Below, piece by piece: positions 12,342 through 22,109 of a stretch of DNA of 56,000 nucleotides. The stretch's first letter is position 1. Each line of letters begins with the position of its first letter. The translations under genes and the position numbers were made by a program. Under the pieces are notes generated by a model that searched no databases, was not told where the DNA came from, and saw only the letters and a program-made list of their open reading frames with translations. Source of the DNA: Owenia fusiformis (taxonomy: Eukaryota; Annelida; Polychaeta; Sabellida; Oweniidae); assembly GCA_903813345.2 (NCBI GenBank), contig CAIIXF020000735.1:1-56000 (forward strand). Direction: 5' to 3'.

Positions 12342-13605
12342 AGATTGCAAGCAATCTTACGGAGGCCCTGTAGGCTTTTTTGAACATTTAAAGGTCAGCC
12401 AAAGGTCAAATCTTAAATACAAGGACATATATGAACTCCAGGCATCTTGTAGAGGATTTAAAAAAAAAGTTTGGTCAATTTGAAGCAATGTGAAATTTGA
12501 CCTTGAAAAATTTCAACATTAGACCTTTTTCAGTTTTTGAGGTCCAATATCTCAAAACTGGTGCAGAATTTTAATAGATAATCAATTGTTGTTATGTGTA
12601 AAACCTTTAGAGGAATATATATCCTGACTTTAATTCAAAAATATTGATTTGTAGTCACAAACTTTGAGAAACTTAGAAAACACAGTTTGTGATCTTGTTT
12701 GATGACCTTGACCTTTGACCTTACAGGTTTTACTTTTTTAGACCTCAGTATATCTTTCCTGATTGAAGAAACCTAAATTTGAATCCAGAAAATGAATTTG
12801 AAAAATTAACTTTTTTGACCTTTCGAAGGTCACTGAAGGTCAACTAAAGGTCATAGTTCAAAACTAAGGTCAGATTTGAGTTCCTGAGATCTTGTAGATG
12901 CTTTTTAAAAAAAAGTTTGGTCAATTTAGAGCAAGTTGAAATTTGACCTTGAAAAATTTTGAAATTTGACCTTTTTTCAGTTTTTGAGTTCTAATATCTC
13001 AAAACTGGAGCAAAATTTTAATAAATAGTCAACTGCTAATATGTGTAGAACCTTTAGAGGAATATATATTCTGACTTTCAGTAAAAAAATTGATTTGTAG
13101 TCTCCAATTTTGAGAAACTTAGAAAACACAGTTTGTGATTTCGTTTGATCACCTTGACCTTTGACCTTGCAAATTTTACTTTTTTAGACCTCAGAAGATC
13201 TTTTGTGAATAAATATACCTAAATTTGAATCCAGAAAATCGATTTGAAAAATCAACTTTTTTGACCTTTCGGAGGTCACTGAAGGTCAACCAAAGGTCAA
13301 AGGTCAAAAGTAAGGTCAGATTTGGAATCCTGCGATCTTGTAGATGAGTTTTAAAAAAAAAATTCGTCAATTTGAAGCAAGTTGAAAAAAGACCTTTTTT
13401 GACCTTTTTTTGACCTTCAACATCTCAAAATCTAGGCAAAATTTCTCTAGACGGCAAAAGGCTAAGAATAATAGAATACTAATATCTATCTGTGTGCAAA
13501 AATTCAGCCAAAAATATTTAAGTGTAGTGTTAGCATTTGAGAAACTTGAAAAAAACTTAGATTTGAACTAGATTTTGACTTTGCTCTTGACCTAGAAATG
13601 AGCTA
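12342..13605. repeat. Type-A satellite module, right end of the first field
   Basis: It starts with the 16-bp palindrome and GGAGGCCC box and then follows the modules starting at 4242 and 5707 almost base for base. It loses similarity after about 13,605, inside the gacctagattttgac tail, so the satellite field stops mid-module. Confidence 0.8.
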
Positions 13606-14279
13606 ATTTATCTAAATGTGTAGTCCAAGTCCCTTACCGGGGGATATATTAGATAACTCAAACCTAGCTTGAAATGTTGAGGAACGGCGATAGTTCTGAT
13701 TACTGATGTGACATTTCATCTTACTTTATCTAGTGAACATCAATACCCGGGATTTTTACTAGGTAGCTTTTTTCGTTTAGTGTGTAGGATACCCGGTGTT
13801 ACTAAATACCACCTAGTTGTCGCTTGGGGCACCTGGATTTATGATTCCTTTTTAAACCATATAGACATTCACTTAAGCATTGTTTTTCCCTTGTCATATT
13901 AACCTGACATAAAATAAAATAGACAAGGAATAATAATTTGTAGTCGAAAATATTGCAAACAATTAAATATAGGACTTCAATGAGGACACCTAGGTGCCCA
14001 TCACCTAGGTGGTATTTAGTACATGTAGTTTTCCGCACATGCGCAGTACTTGTCACGCTATTTTCGCAGAATATCTTGCTGAATTCTGAGAGAAGTTACA
14101 AGGATTACATCGAGAGCTTGTGAATGTGAAGTTTGTTGAGGAGTAGGTGCTAGTAACCGAGGCTCGCGTACGCTTTACATTTAGACTGAGAAGGACTTGG
14201 AGTATAAGTTGGATTGGAGCGGTTAGGTAAGCTCTAAAAGTTTTGTAGGCTAGGTCGCGGTGCACTTTCGACTTTGATG
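13606..14279. other. Low-repeat flank between satellite and DIRS element
   Basis: No gene is supported. The short frames here have no recognisable domain. Base composition is less AT-biased than the satellite. Confidence 0.5.
13801..14020. mobile_element. Possible small inverted-repeat element
   Basis: ACTAAATACCACCTAG (13801-13816) is matched exactly in reverse complement at 14005-14020. A second pair, gggcacctgg near 13827 and cctaggtgccc near 13989, is symmetric inside it. The 220-bp span suits a MITE, but the arms are short and no target duplication is clear. Confidence 0.4.
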
Positions 14280-14421
14280 AAATTTCATTTCACTCGCTAA
14301 AGTGACGAATTTACATATGCTTGCGTTCCAGCCAATAGCGTTTCAACCTCATTTAAATAATGAAGTTGTTATATAAGGGTAATATCCCTTACTATCGGTC
14401 TATTTGTTCCGCGCTTTCGAC
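14280..14421. repeat. DIRS left inverted terminal repeat
   Basis: From about 14302 to 14421 it is the reverse complement of about 19382-19500, with a five-base difference near ttgttccgcg. The outer 22 bp differ from the right end and instead match the internal complementary region. Inside lies an imperfect palindrome around aagggtaatatccctt. Confidence 0.9.
14369..14379 (+). promoter_or_regulatory. Candidate TATA box in the DIRS left ITR
   Basis: The sequence ttatataaggg reads as a TATA element about 260 bp upstream of the Gag ATG. The same motif exists in the right ITR in the opposite direction, so an antisense promoter facing inward is equally possible. The call is from sequence only. Confidence 0.4.
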
Positions 14422-14634
14422 TAGAACACGCCTAAATAGCAAGACTCATTCATGTCCTTTGAGAGTATAATACGGGTCTGCAATTTGTAATTCAAAATTT
14501 TTTCAAAATGGCGTGGCGTGGAAAAAATTTTTAAAAAATTTTCGGAAAAATTTTAGTAACTCATTTCTATTACATTGAAATCATAGTTTATAACTGGAAT
14601 AAGTTACAAGGAGATATGTTCTAACTTCACAAAG

Positions 14635-17600
14635 ATGGACAAAGAAAAAACAAACCTTGAAGAAGGTGAATGTCAAGATAGGAATGATGAAAATATTCGT
14701 GTAGAAACTGATCATGATGATGATGATGGCTTTGATAGATGTTCACAAGTTGATTGCCAAGAATCAAATACTAAAAGGACTAGAAGTCCAGATAGGCTGA
14801 TAGCCAGTACGAAAAGAACTAGGAGAAACGATGATCAATTTGTCTTTCATGACAATTTATCAGATGTGAGCTACAGACCTGGTAGGTCGAATAGACATAG
14901 CAAACACAAAAAAGGTAAGAAAACATCAAAGTCGTCAAGAAAGAAAAGACATAAGTCAAGGTCTTTTGACACTTCATCTAGTTCAAGCTCAAGTTCATCT
15001 TCAAGTAGTGATTCGTCTAGCTCAACTAGCAATAGTTCAGATTCTGACTCTTCTGACTCAGATAGACATAAAAGAAAATCTAAAAAAATGTCAAAGGGAA
15101 TGTTTGATCCACATGAAGATTTAAAATCTAAAGAATGGTGTTTAACTAAAGACCAAGAGAAATATGTTAAACGTTTCTGGTCTCAAGAACTGTTGTCAAT
15201 GGATGATATTGACAATATGTTAGAGAAGAATGCTAGACCAAAGTTGAAATACCTTAAACCACCTAAACTTGATAAATACAGTGAGAAAATGTCCTCAAAA
15301 TCAGCATCAAAATCTGATCAAAGTTGGAAATCTAGCCAGAACAAAATATCTGATGTTATGGGACCGTTGGGTGCCCTCTGGAAACTTTATAACACCAAAA
15401 GAGCAGACTTGAACAATGATATGATTAAATTTCTCTTAGATCAATCAGTATTACTCCTAGGACAAGCCTTCCAAATGGTAACCTATTACAGGAGGTTAGA
15501 AATCTTGATACCAATCTTTGGCTTTGATAAAAAAATGGCTAAAAACTTTCTGAGAGAAAATGAGAAAGACATCAAGAAACATGCAACGTTGTTAAACAAG
15601 AAAACTTATAAAGCTCTGAAAAATGAAAGCACTGAAAAAATTGAGATGGAAAAAATCAAACGAAATTTCCACAAAAACAAGCCCTTTCAAAGGGGCCCTT
15701 CGACATATGGTAGAGGCCGAGGGGCAAGAAATGAACAAAACTACAATACAAACAACCAGAACAGAGGTACTGGTAGAGGCCAAGGTGGAAGAGGAAACAC
15801 CAACAGAGGCCAAAGACCACCCAGAGGTGGAAAAACAAGGTATGTTGAATCTAAATCTGACATCTTATTCAGAACCTTACCCAAACGAGGTGCAGAATCC
15901 TCAAACGGAGGGAATGGTAAGTCGATATCTGAAAAAATTAAATTTTCACTCAATCCCCAAAATTCAATATGTAGGGGGAAGAATTGTTTTCTTCGTCAAG
16001 AATTGGCAAAAAATAACAAGAAATACAAATATTATCAACATCGTAAAGGGGTACGAGCTAGAATTTATGCAAGAACCAGTCCAGAACAAAACCCCCTTTT
16101 GGCCAAACTTCAGTCAAAAAGAAACACAGGAAATGTCAATAGAAATTCAGAATCTCTTAGAAGAAAGGTCAATAGAAGAAAGCAATCCATCAAAGGTTCA
16201 ATTCTTGTCACATCTCTTTCTCAGACCGAAGAAGGACGGTTCGAAAAGAACGATAATAAATCTCAAACCTCTAAATGCCTTCATCAAATATCATCATTTC
16301 AAGATGGAGAGTCTGACAATGTTGAAACATATGATAATAGAAAACGATTTCATGATAAAAATCGACTTACGTCATGCTTATATGACCATAGCAATAGCAA
16401 AACACCATCGAAAATACCTGAAATTCCAATGGCAGGGGAAAATTTATCAAATGAAAGCATTACCTTTCGGCCTGGGATCAAGTCCAAGAATTTTTACAAA
16501 ATTGATGAAAGTCCCCATGTCAATTTTAAGAAAGTTGGGTCTAAGAACAATTATCTACCTCGACGACTTGATAATTCTAAATCAGTCCCCTCAAGAATTG
16601 CAAAATCAAATGCAAACAACAATTTATCTCCTAACACATCTAGGTTTTCTAATAAATTGGAAAAAGTCCATGACAGTCCCATCTCAAAACATGGAATATC
16701 TGGGGTTTCTGTTAAACACTCAAAAAATGACAATAGAATTGCCAAGAGAAAAAGCAAACAAAATTCAATCAGATTGCAAAAACCTATATCATCAGAAACA
16801 AGTAACATTGAAAGAAATAGCTCAAATAATAGGCAAACTGTCTGCATCAACAATGGCAATTCTCCCAGCACCCCTTCATTTCAGACATTTACAAATGTTG
16901 AAAACACAAGGCTTGAAACGATCCAATCAGTCATATTCAGCAACAGTAACACTCCAACCAGAAATCAAAAAGGAACTCATTTGGTGGGTAACCAAACTAG
17001 ATCAATGGAACGGTCGAGCAATCAAAATCAGCGAACCGGATCTGATCATATCAACAGACAGCAGTCTGACAGGTTGGGGTTCAGAATGTCAAGGGGAGAT
17101 AATTCAGGGTCAGTGGAAACCTCAAGAGAAAACTCAACACATCAATTGGTTAGAACTAAAAGCAATTCATCTGTCAGTGATCACTTTTACTCGAAACTTG
17201 ACAAACAAACATGTGCTGATAAAAACAGACAACATAACCTCAATGAGTCACATAAACAAACTGGGGGGGACCAGATCATTGAAACTAATAGAATTAACCA
17301 AAGAAATCTTTTCACATTGTCTGAAGAAACAGATCACAATTACAGCAGAATATCTTCCAGGGAAAGCCAATCTGATAGCAGACAATGCATCACGAGTATT
17401 CAAGGACTCGTCAGATTGGATGCTGGACAAGAGCATTTTCTCACAACTGAACAAAATATGGGGTCCAATGAAAATAGATCTCTTTGCAAACAGAATGAAT
17501 GCTCAGACAATCAAATATTACAGCTGGAAGAAAGATCCTTTCTCGATAGCGGTGGACGCATTTACACAGAGTTGGAGAGATCAACTGCTGTATGCCTTTC

Positions 17601-18789
17601 CTCCCTTTTGCCTTATAAACAGATTACTAGAAAAAGTAAGGAGGGAGAAAGCAGATTTAGTTCTGATAACCCCAATATGGCAATCTCAACCATGGTACCC
17701 ACAACTGATACAAATGTCAATCAAAAATCCAATACTTTTACCAACTTCAGAGAACTTACTGAAATCTCCACAGAATCAATCACACCCACTAATCAGTCAA
17801 AACAACATGCAACTAGCGGCATGGAAAATCTCAGGTCACATTATGAAACAACAGGTTTTTCAAAAAATGCTTCAGAATTCATCATTAAATCTAGAAGAAG
17901 AGGCACAACAAATGCTTATAACTACACCTGGGGAAAGTGGGAAAGTTGGTGTACTGAACGGGGAATTAATGCATTTCAATCCCCTCTGGCAGATGTAGCC
18001 AATTTCCTAACATACCTCTTTGAAACAGGTAAGGAATATCCTACTCTTAATAACTATAGATCAGCAATCTCAGCATATCATGAACCAATAGAGGGAATTA
18101 AGGTAGGACAACACCCAACAATCTCCATGTTAATGAAGGGTTTCTTTAACACAAAACCACCAAAACCAAGATATGGTCATACTTGGGATGTAGGTTTGGT
18201 CTTGAATCACATAAATGACTTGGGAGATAATAAAACTCTTAGTAGGAAATCTCTTTCTCAAAAACTATCCATGTTAATGGCTCTAACAAGTGCATGTCGA
18301 GGATCAGAACTGTCTAAAATGAATCCACAACTTTTCATTGATAAAGGGTTCGAAATAGAAGCCCCCACAGATGGACTTTGCAAAACATCAACACCTAAGA
18401 AACCATATAATGTTCTGATTTTTCAAAGTTTCATAGAAAATCCCAACTTAGATGTTGTCAAATGTATCAGAGATTACTTAGAAATGACAAGTGAACTTAG
18501 GAAAACTGAACAACAAAAATCTAGACTGTTCATATCAAATGTTAGACCATTCAATCCTGTAGTAACTTGTACAATAGCAGGATGGCTCAAATCTGTTATG
18601 GAACAGGCAGGTATAGATACTAAAACTTATAAAGGTCACTCTACTAGATCTGCAACTACTTCAAAAGCATGGACTAGTGGCATGTCGATCAATACAATTG
18701 TCAACACTGCCAACTGGTCCAATGCTGAAACTTTTCACAAATTCTATAAAAGGGAAATTGTAGACTTCTCATCATTAGTATTGAGGTGA
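14635..18789 (+). CDS. DIRS Gag and tyrosine recombinase in one continuous frame
   Basis: This 1,384-codon frame starts at an ATG in good context (acaaagATGG). Residues 1-430 look like Gag: an acidic start, Ser-rich and Lys/Arg-rich tracts (about 90-160), a helical core (about 235-330) and an RGG-rich nucleic-acid-binding tail (about 360-405). Residues about 1080-1375 are a tyrosine recombinase with R1222 in ACRGSEL, H1335-xx-R1338 in GHSTRSA, W1361 and the nucleophile Y1371 in KFYKR. It should cut and rejoin circular cDNA into the genome. Residues about 430-1075 overlap the RT gene, are rich in Ser/Asn/Thr/Gln and match no family I know; they are probably the shadow of RT, yet contain no stop. 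Whether a fused Gag-recombinase is made, or separate products arise by frameshifting, splicing or internal starts, cannot be seen here. Confidence 0.9.
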   Translation: MDKEKTNLEEGECQDRNDENIRVETDHDDDDGFDRCSQVDCQESNTKRTRSPDRLIASTKRTRRNDDQFVFHDNLSDVSYRPGRSNRHSKHKKGKKTSKSSRKKRHKSRSFDTSSSSSSSSSSSSDSSSSTSNSSDSDSSDSDRHKRKSKKMSKGMFDPHEDLKSKEWCLTKDQEKYVKRFWSQELLSMDDIDNMLEKNARPKLKYLKPPKLDKYSEKMSSKSASKSDQSWKSSQNKISDVMGPLGALWKLYNTKRADLNNDMIKFLLDQSVLLLGQAFQMVTYYRRLEILIPIFGFDKKMAKNFLRENEKDIKKHATLLNKKTYKALKNESTEKIEMEKIKRNFHKNKPFQRGPSTYGRGRGARNEQNYNTNNQNRGTGRGQGGRGNTNRGQRPPRGGKTRYVESKSDILFRTLPKRGAESSNGGNGKSISEKIKFSLNPQNSICRGKNCFLRQELAKNNKKYKYYQHRKGVRARIYARTSPEQNPLLAKLQSKRNTGNVNRNSESLRRKVNRRKQSIKGSILVTSLSQTEEGRFEKNDNKSQTSKCLHQISSFQDGESDNVETYDNRKRFHDKNRLTSCLYDHSNSKTPSKIPEIPMAGENLSNESITFRPGIKSKNFYKIDESPHVNFKKVGSKNNYLPRRLDNSKSVPSRIAKSNANNNLSPNTSRFSNKLEKVHDSPISKHGISGVSVKHSKNDNRIAKRKSKQNSIRLQKPISSETSNIERNSSNNRQTVCINNGNSPSTPSFQTFTNVENTRLETIQSVIFSNSNTPTRNQKGTHLVGNQTRSMERSSNQNQRTGSDHINRQQSDRLGFRMSRGDNSGSVETSRENSTHQLVRTKSNSSVSDHFYSKLDKQTCADKNRQHNLNESHKQTGGDQIIETNRINQRNLFTLSEETDHNYSRISSRESQSDSRQCITSIQGLVRLDAGQEHFLTTEQNMGSNENRSLCKQNECSDNQILQLEERSFLDSGGRIYTELERSTAVCLSSLLPYKQITRKSKEGESRFSSDNPNMAISTMVPTTDTNVNQKSNTFTNFRELTEISTESITPTNQSKQHATSGMENLRSHYETTGFSKNASEFIIKSRRRGTTNAYNYTWGKWESWCTERGINAFQSPLADVANFLTYLFETGKEYPTLNNYRSAISAYHEPIEGIKVGQHPTISMLMKGFFNTKPPKPRYGHTWDVGLVLNHINDLGDNKTLSRKSLSQKLSMLMALTSACRGSELSKMNPQLFIDKGFEIEAPTDGLCKTSTPKKPYNVLIFQSFIENPNLDVVKCIRDYLEMTSELRKTEQQKSRLFISNVRPFNPVVTCTIAGWLKSVMEQAGIDTKTYKGHSTRSATTSKAWTSGMSINTIVNTANWSNAETFHKFYKREIVDFSSLVLR
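15623..17998 (+). CDS. DIRS reverse transcriptase / RNase H (with C-terminal MT-like region)
   Basis: The frame is +1 relative to Gag and recombinase and has 791 codons from its first ATG; the true N-terminus may differ because it overlaps Gag. The RT core spans about 170-430: KIDLRHAY with D248, ALPFGLGSSPR, and YLDD at 312-315 as catalytic Asp residues. RNase H spans about 470-595 with D479, E511, D536 and D587, a complete D-E-D-D set. The region after 605 (DLFANR, AVDAF, YAFPPFCLI) corresponds in position to the methyltransferase-like domain known from DIRS elements. The protein copies element RNA to DNA. It overlaps the recombinase domain for about 125 bp at its 3' end. Expression needs a +1 shift or an internal start. 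Confidence 0.92.
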   Translation: MKALKKLRWKKSNEISTKTSPFKGALRHMVEAEGQEMNKTTIQTTRTEVLVEAKVEEETPTEAKDHPEVEKQGMLNLNLTSYSEPYPNEVQNPQTEGMVSRYLKKLNFHSIPKIQYVGGRIVFFVKNWQKITRNTNIINIVKGYELEFMQEPVQNKTPFWPNFSQKETQEMSIEIQNLLEERSIEESNPSKVQFLSHLFLRPKKDGSKRTIINLKPLNAFIKYHHFKMESLTMLKHMIIENDFMIKIDLRHAYMTIAIAKHHRKYLKFQWQGKIYQMKALPFGLGSSPRIFTKLMKVPMSILRKLGLRTIIYLDDLIILNQSPQELQNQMQTTIYLLTHLGFLINWKKSMTVPSQNMEYLGFLLNTQKMTIELPREKANKIQSDCKNLYHQKQVTLKEIAQIIGKLSASTMAILPAPLHFRHLQMLKTQGLKRSNQSYSATVTLQPEIKKELIWWVTKLDQWNGRAIKISEPDLIISTDSSLTGWGSECQGEIIQGQWKPQEKTQHINWLELKAIHLSVITFTRNLTNKHVLIKTDNITSMSHINKLGGTRSLKLIELTKEIFSHCLKKQITITAEYLPGKANLIADNASRVFKDSSDWMLDKSIFSQLNKIWGPMKIDLFANRMNAQTIKYYSWKKDPFSIAVDAFTQSWRDQLLYAFPPFCLINRLLEKVRREKADLVLITPIWQSQPWYPQLIQMSIKNPILLPTSENLLKSPQNQSHPLISQNNMQLAAWKISGHIMKQQVFQKMLQNSSLNLEEEAQQMLITTPGESGKVGVLNGELMHFNPLWQM

Positions 18790-18804
18790 GCTCTATCTTT
18801 GAAC

Positions 18805-18917
18805 AAGCATATGTAAATTCGTCACTTTAGCGAGTGAAATGAAATTTGAAAATTTCATAAGAATCTCGTTAATGAAATTTGAATTTCATGAACAAGATAA
18901 AGTGACGAATTTACATA
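18805..18917. repeat. DIRS internal complementary region (ICR)
   Basis: Bases 18805-18847 are the reverse complement of the left end (14280-14322). Bases 18839-18917 are the reverse complement of the right end (19482-19560) over 79 bp. The two matches overlap by nine bases, atgaaattt. In the accepted DIRS model this region templates joining of the two ends into a circle. It begins just 15 bp after the recombinase stop codon. Confidence 0.93.
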
Positions 18918-19381
18918 CATAATCCCTCCACAGCCCTCCCACATTACATAACATTAATTACTTATTGTTATGCTTTCAGGGGATAGCTCACTCAACATAA
19001 TAAGGACAGAGGCCTAAAGGGCGATGTATAAACTTTTTGGAATCCCACAAATCCATATCTGGTAGAAGATATTGTACTCTCAAAGGACATGATTGAGCAT
19101 CAAACTTTACTCCCACTGGAAGTGGTAGAGAAGGACCTGTCGGAATGTTACGATAGACTTGTAAATAATCGATTTATGATACTTCACAGAAAATGAAGTA
19201 TATTACAGTAACAACTTTAGATAACTTCACAAGAAGTGAAGGAAGATCAACAGTTTCACATACAGTATATGGTAAGATGAAACAAAACCTTATTGAAAAT
19301 TTCATGAACAAGTACATAATTTTAATCCACCATGGAATTATGTGTTTATCCCACGGGATAATCTTATTTTAATTTTATTCT
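18918..19381. other. DIRS 3' non-coding segment between ICR and right ITR
   Basis: No ORF is supported. Bases 19075-19099 are an inverted copy (22 of 25) of 14443-14467 just inside the left ITR, so the terminal symmetry extends inward but is broken here by about 280 bp of extra sequence. Confidence 0.6.
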
Positions 19382-19560
19382 GTCGAAAGCGCTAAATAGA
19401 CCGATAGTAAGGGATATTACCCTTATATAACAACTTCATTATTTAAATGAGGTTGAAACGCTATTGGCTGGAACGCAAGCATATGTAAATTCGTCACTTT
19501 ATCTTGTTCATGAAATTCAAATTTCATTAACGAGATTCTTATGAAATTTTCAAATTTCAT
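19382..19560. repeat. DIRS right inverted terminal repeat
   Basis: Reverse complement of the left ITR up to about 19500, then a 60-bp outer extension found otherwise only, in inverted form, in the ICR. Confidence 0.92.
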
Positions 19561-19692
19561 GATCGTGTGCTACATCTATTTTCAGATAAACATAACTCAT
19601 TCCACACATCATCTAGCCTACATCTTCCATTATTGCACAAATGATGCATTAGTGTACACTAGGGTTGTTAATTCTTTGAGTGTATGAACATG

Positions 19693-19859
19693 CAGGCCCG
19701 TAGCCAGGATTCACCTGGGGGGAGTGGTTTTACCAAGGGGGAGCTTTTGCCAAGGGCGGGGGGTGCTCAGAATGGTGAAAAACTGCATGATTTTGAAAGA
19801 ATTTCTGGCCAGGGGGGGGGAGCGGCCGCTCCTTCCGCTCCCCCCTGGCTATGGGCCTG
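19693..19859. mobile_element. Short TIR element (MITE), CAGGCCC termini
   Basis: CAGGCCCGTAGCCAGG at the left end is matched by CCTGGCTATGGGCCTG at the right end (one mismatch). The inside is G-rich with no ORF. Flanks gaacatg and aacacag could hold a short target duplication. Confidence 0.75.
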
Positions 19860-20994
19860 AACACAGAAGTGAGTAGCTCCCATAAATCTACGGTATTTCT
19901 TGGTGATGACATCATTGATGTCCAATCAAATTGCAGGATGTGATCACGATCACAAGCTCTCTCCGTGCTGCGCATGCGCAAAGTAAAATTTGAAATCGTG
20001 GAGATGGCGTTTATTTCAGTTTAACATCAGTTCAACATCATCATTTCAAAACTACGGTGCGGTATTAGAGTTACTCGATCCAAACTTGTAGAGAATACTC
20101 ATAAAACAACAGCGAACATTAGAAGATCCATTTCAATGGCCTGTTCATAAAAGTAGTTATTGAGCGTGCCAATACCAAAGGTAATCTTTGGGAAATCTCC
20201 CCCCCTGGCCTGAACATGTATCTTAGGCTAGAATTTTCACTGCCACTGGTTTACTTTTCAAATTGCAAAAAAATTCCAAAGTGCACTCTGGCCTTATTTT
20301 CATGAATACATTTCTAGGTAAGCTTACATTTTTTTTAGTAGACCCTACGTGTAGGGTCTATTTAAACTTCTAATATTCCCTTTATTATTATCTATGCATT
20401 GTAATACAGTCAAAACAGAATTGTTTGTGACTACTTTGAATTTAAAAAATAAGCAATCAAATGACCATATTGAAACAGTTTATGGGGTCAGTAAAATAAA
20501 TTGATAAAAATTCTGTAATGTGAGACTTTATTTCTAGGCTATGTTTATGGCATTTATTTTGATGGAAGTCAACTATATTTGAATGATTTTTATCTGAGTA
20601 CCTATTTTGAAGAAAATGTATGCAATAAGCATAAATACGTTTAGTTTTTTATTACAATATGGTGAATAAAAGGGGTGTCACATTGAGGGACTTATAACTC
20701 AAAAATTATTTAAGTTAGAGGTCTCAACTCTTCCATGGAAAAGTCTTACACCAACATGCCTGTTTGTTTATTGTTGTCGAGGCCCTGAGCTATATTTTTT
20801 TCTATTGTGTTGACAAGTTTGGTTTCACATGAGTGCTTTCACCTGAATCCATGTTGGAAGTTTACTTGAATTTTACGTAGGTTTTGCACACTGGTAAATT
20901 ATCTTGATAATTCACTTATAACTTAATAATTACTTTTTATGGGAGAAAGCTTTTTGTGTAGTTAAACATTAAAGTATGCTTATGTTTATTTTTA
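19860..20994. other. Intergenic stretch without recognisable gene
   Basis: Only scattered simple sequence and the palindrome at 20339-20360 are seen. No frame here looks like a protein domain. Confidence 0.5.
20339..20360. repeat. 22-bp palindrome
   Basis: Arms TAGACCCTAC and GTAGGGTCTA are separated by GT. It follows a T-run. It may be the joined ends of a removed TIR element. Confidence 0.7.
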
Positions 20995-21803
20995 TCGCAC
21001 CCTTGGGTGCTATATTGTGATCAGTTTGACGGGCGGGCGGCTAAGCGGGCGTCCCGATAAATCTTGTCTACAGGTTTCCAGACAAACTGTTTGAGGGATT
21101 CATTTGAAATTTTCAGGGGTGTTTCTACCTATGAAAGTTTAGAACTAAAATCCTGTCTGTCAAGGCTTGTCTACAGGTTTCCAGCCAAACATTTGAGGGA
21201 TTCATTTGAAATTTTCAGGAATGTTTCTACCCATGAAAGTTAAGCACTGATTAGTTTTTTGACATTCTGGGTAAATGTTAAGATGGCCATTTTGGATTTT
21301 CCATCCTAAAATCTTGTCTGTCGAGGCTTGTCTACAGGTTTCCAGCCAAACCGTTTTAGGGATTCATTTGAAATTTTCAGGAATGTTTCTACCCATGAAA
21401 GTTTAGAACTGGTTAGTTTTTCGGCATTCTGGGTAAATGTTAAGGCGGCTATTTGGATTATCCGTCCTAAAATCTTGTTTGTCAGGGCTTGTCTACAGGT
21501 TTTCAGCCAAACCATTTGAGGAATTCATTTGAAATTTTCAGGGAGGTTTCTACCTATGAAAGTTAAGAACTGATTACTTGTAGTTTTTCAGCAGTCTGGG
21601 TAAATGTTAAGGCAGCCATTTTGGATTTTCTGTCATTAAAACTTGTCTCTCGAGGCTTAGGTTTTATGGATTCATCTTAAAATTTTAGAGAAGTTTCTAT
21701 GGATGAAAGTTTAGAACTGATTAGTTTTAGGCAGTCTGGGTAAATGTTAGGGTGGCCTTTTAGATTTTCTATCCAGAAAACTGTATTCTCTTCAAGGGTG
21801 CGA
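20995..21803. mobile_element. TIR element with internal ~161-bp tandem repeats
   Basis: TCGCACCCTT at the left is matched by AAGGGTGCGA at the right. Just inside the left end is a gggcgggcggc tract. The body is about four to five copies of a roughly 161-bp unit (ggcttgtctacagg near 21164, 21325, 21486) with the motifs aattttcaggaatg and ggccattttggatttt. The same unit fills 27830-30165 inside a different pair of TIRs. Confidence 0.7.
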
Positions 21804-21998
21804 TTCTGTTGACAGTGTGTCTTGTTTATATATTTATATTTATAAAGATTCCTTTTATATTTATAAAGATTCCTTTTGGTTATAATTGCTATATTTTGTT
21901 TTACTTCATTTTGAGTAAGGTCACGCACAGTTGTACATGTTGAATTTACAAAATCGCCTAAACTGAATTTTTTAGCTTTGTATGACTGTTGCTATGTA

Positions 21999-22109
21999 AT
22001 GCTGTGGTCACATTTGCTCAGATTTCAGCACCGGTGCATTCAATTTTGAACAAAATACTCAATCGGCCGGGCACTGTAGTGGAAATCAGAGCAAATATGA
22101 CCACGGCAT
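21999..22109. mobile_element. Foldback / MITE-like hairpin
   Basis: Arms of about 43 bp (from atgctgtggtcacatttgct and to agcaaatatgaccacggcat) are near-perfect inverted repeats around a roughly 25-bp loop. No coding capacity. Confidence 0.7.

Larger units (their letters stand above)
14280..19560 (+). mobile_element. DIRS-type tyrosine-recombinase retrotransposon, structurally complete
   Basis: The element has all the hallmark parts of the DIRS group: inverted terminal repeats with unequal outer extensions, an internal complementary region matching both outer ends, and Gag, RT/RNase H and tyrosine recombinase genes in overlapping frames. DIRS elements are known to integrate through the recombinase, without the target duplications made by integrases. 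Both ends carry aaatttcat (14280-14288 and 19552-19560), which is also the overlap inside the internal complementary region. It lies between satellite DNA on the left and a TIR-element patchwork on the right. Both long frames are intact, which suggests recent insertion. Confidence 0.93.

Noticed and set aside
13708-14265. Several 64-84-codon frames left of the DIRS element considered as exons
   Set aside because: They overlap on both strands, lack splice context or domains, and span a probable inverted-repeat element.
15592-17454. Minus-strand frames of 60-106 codons under the DIRS genes
   Set aside because: Antisense to strongly supported Gag and RT coding sequence, with no domains.
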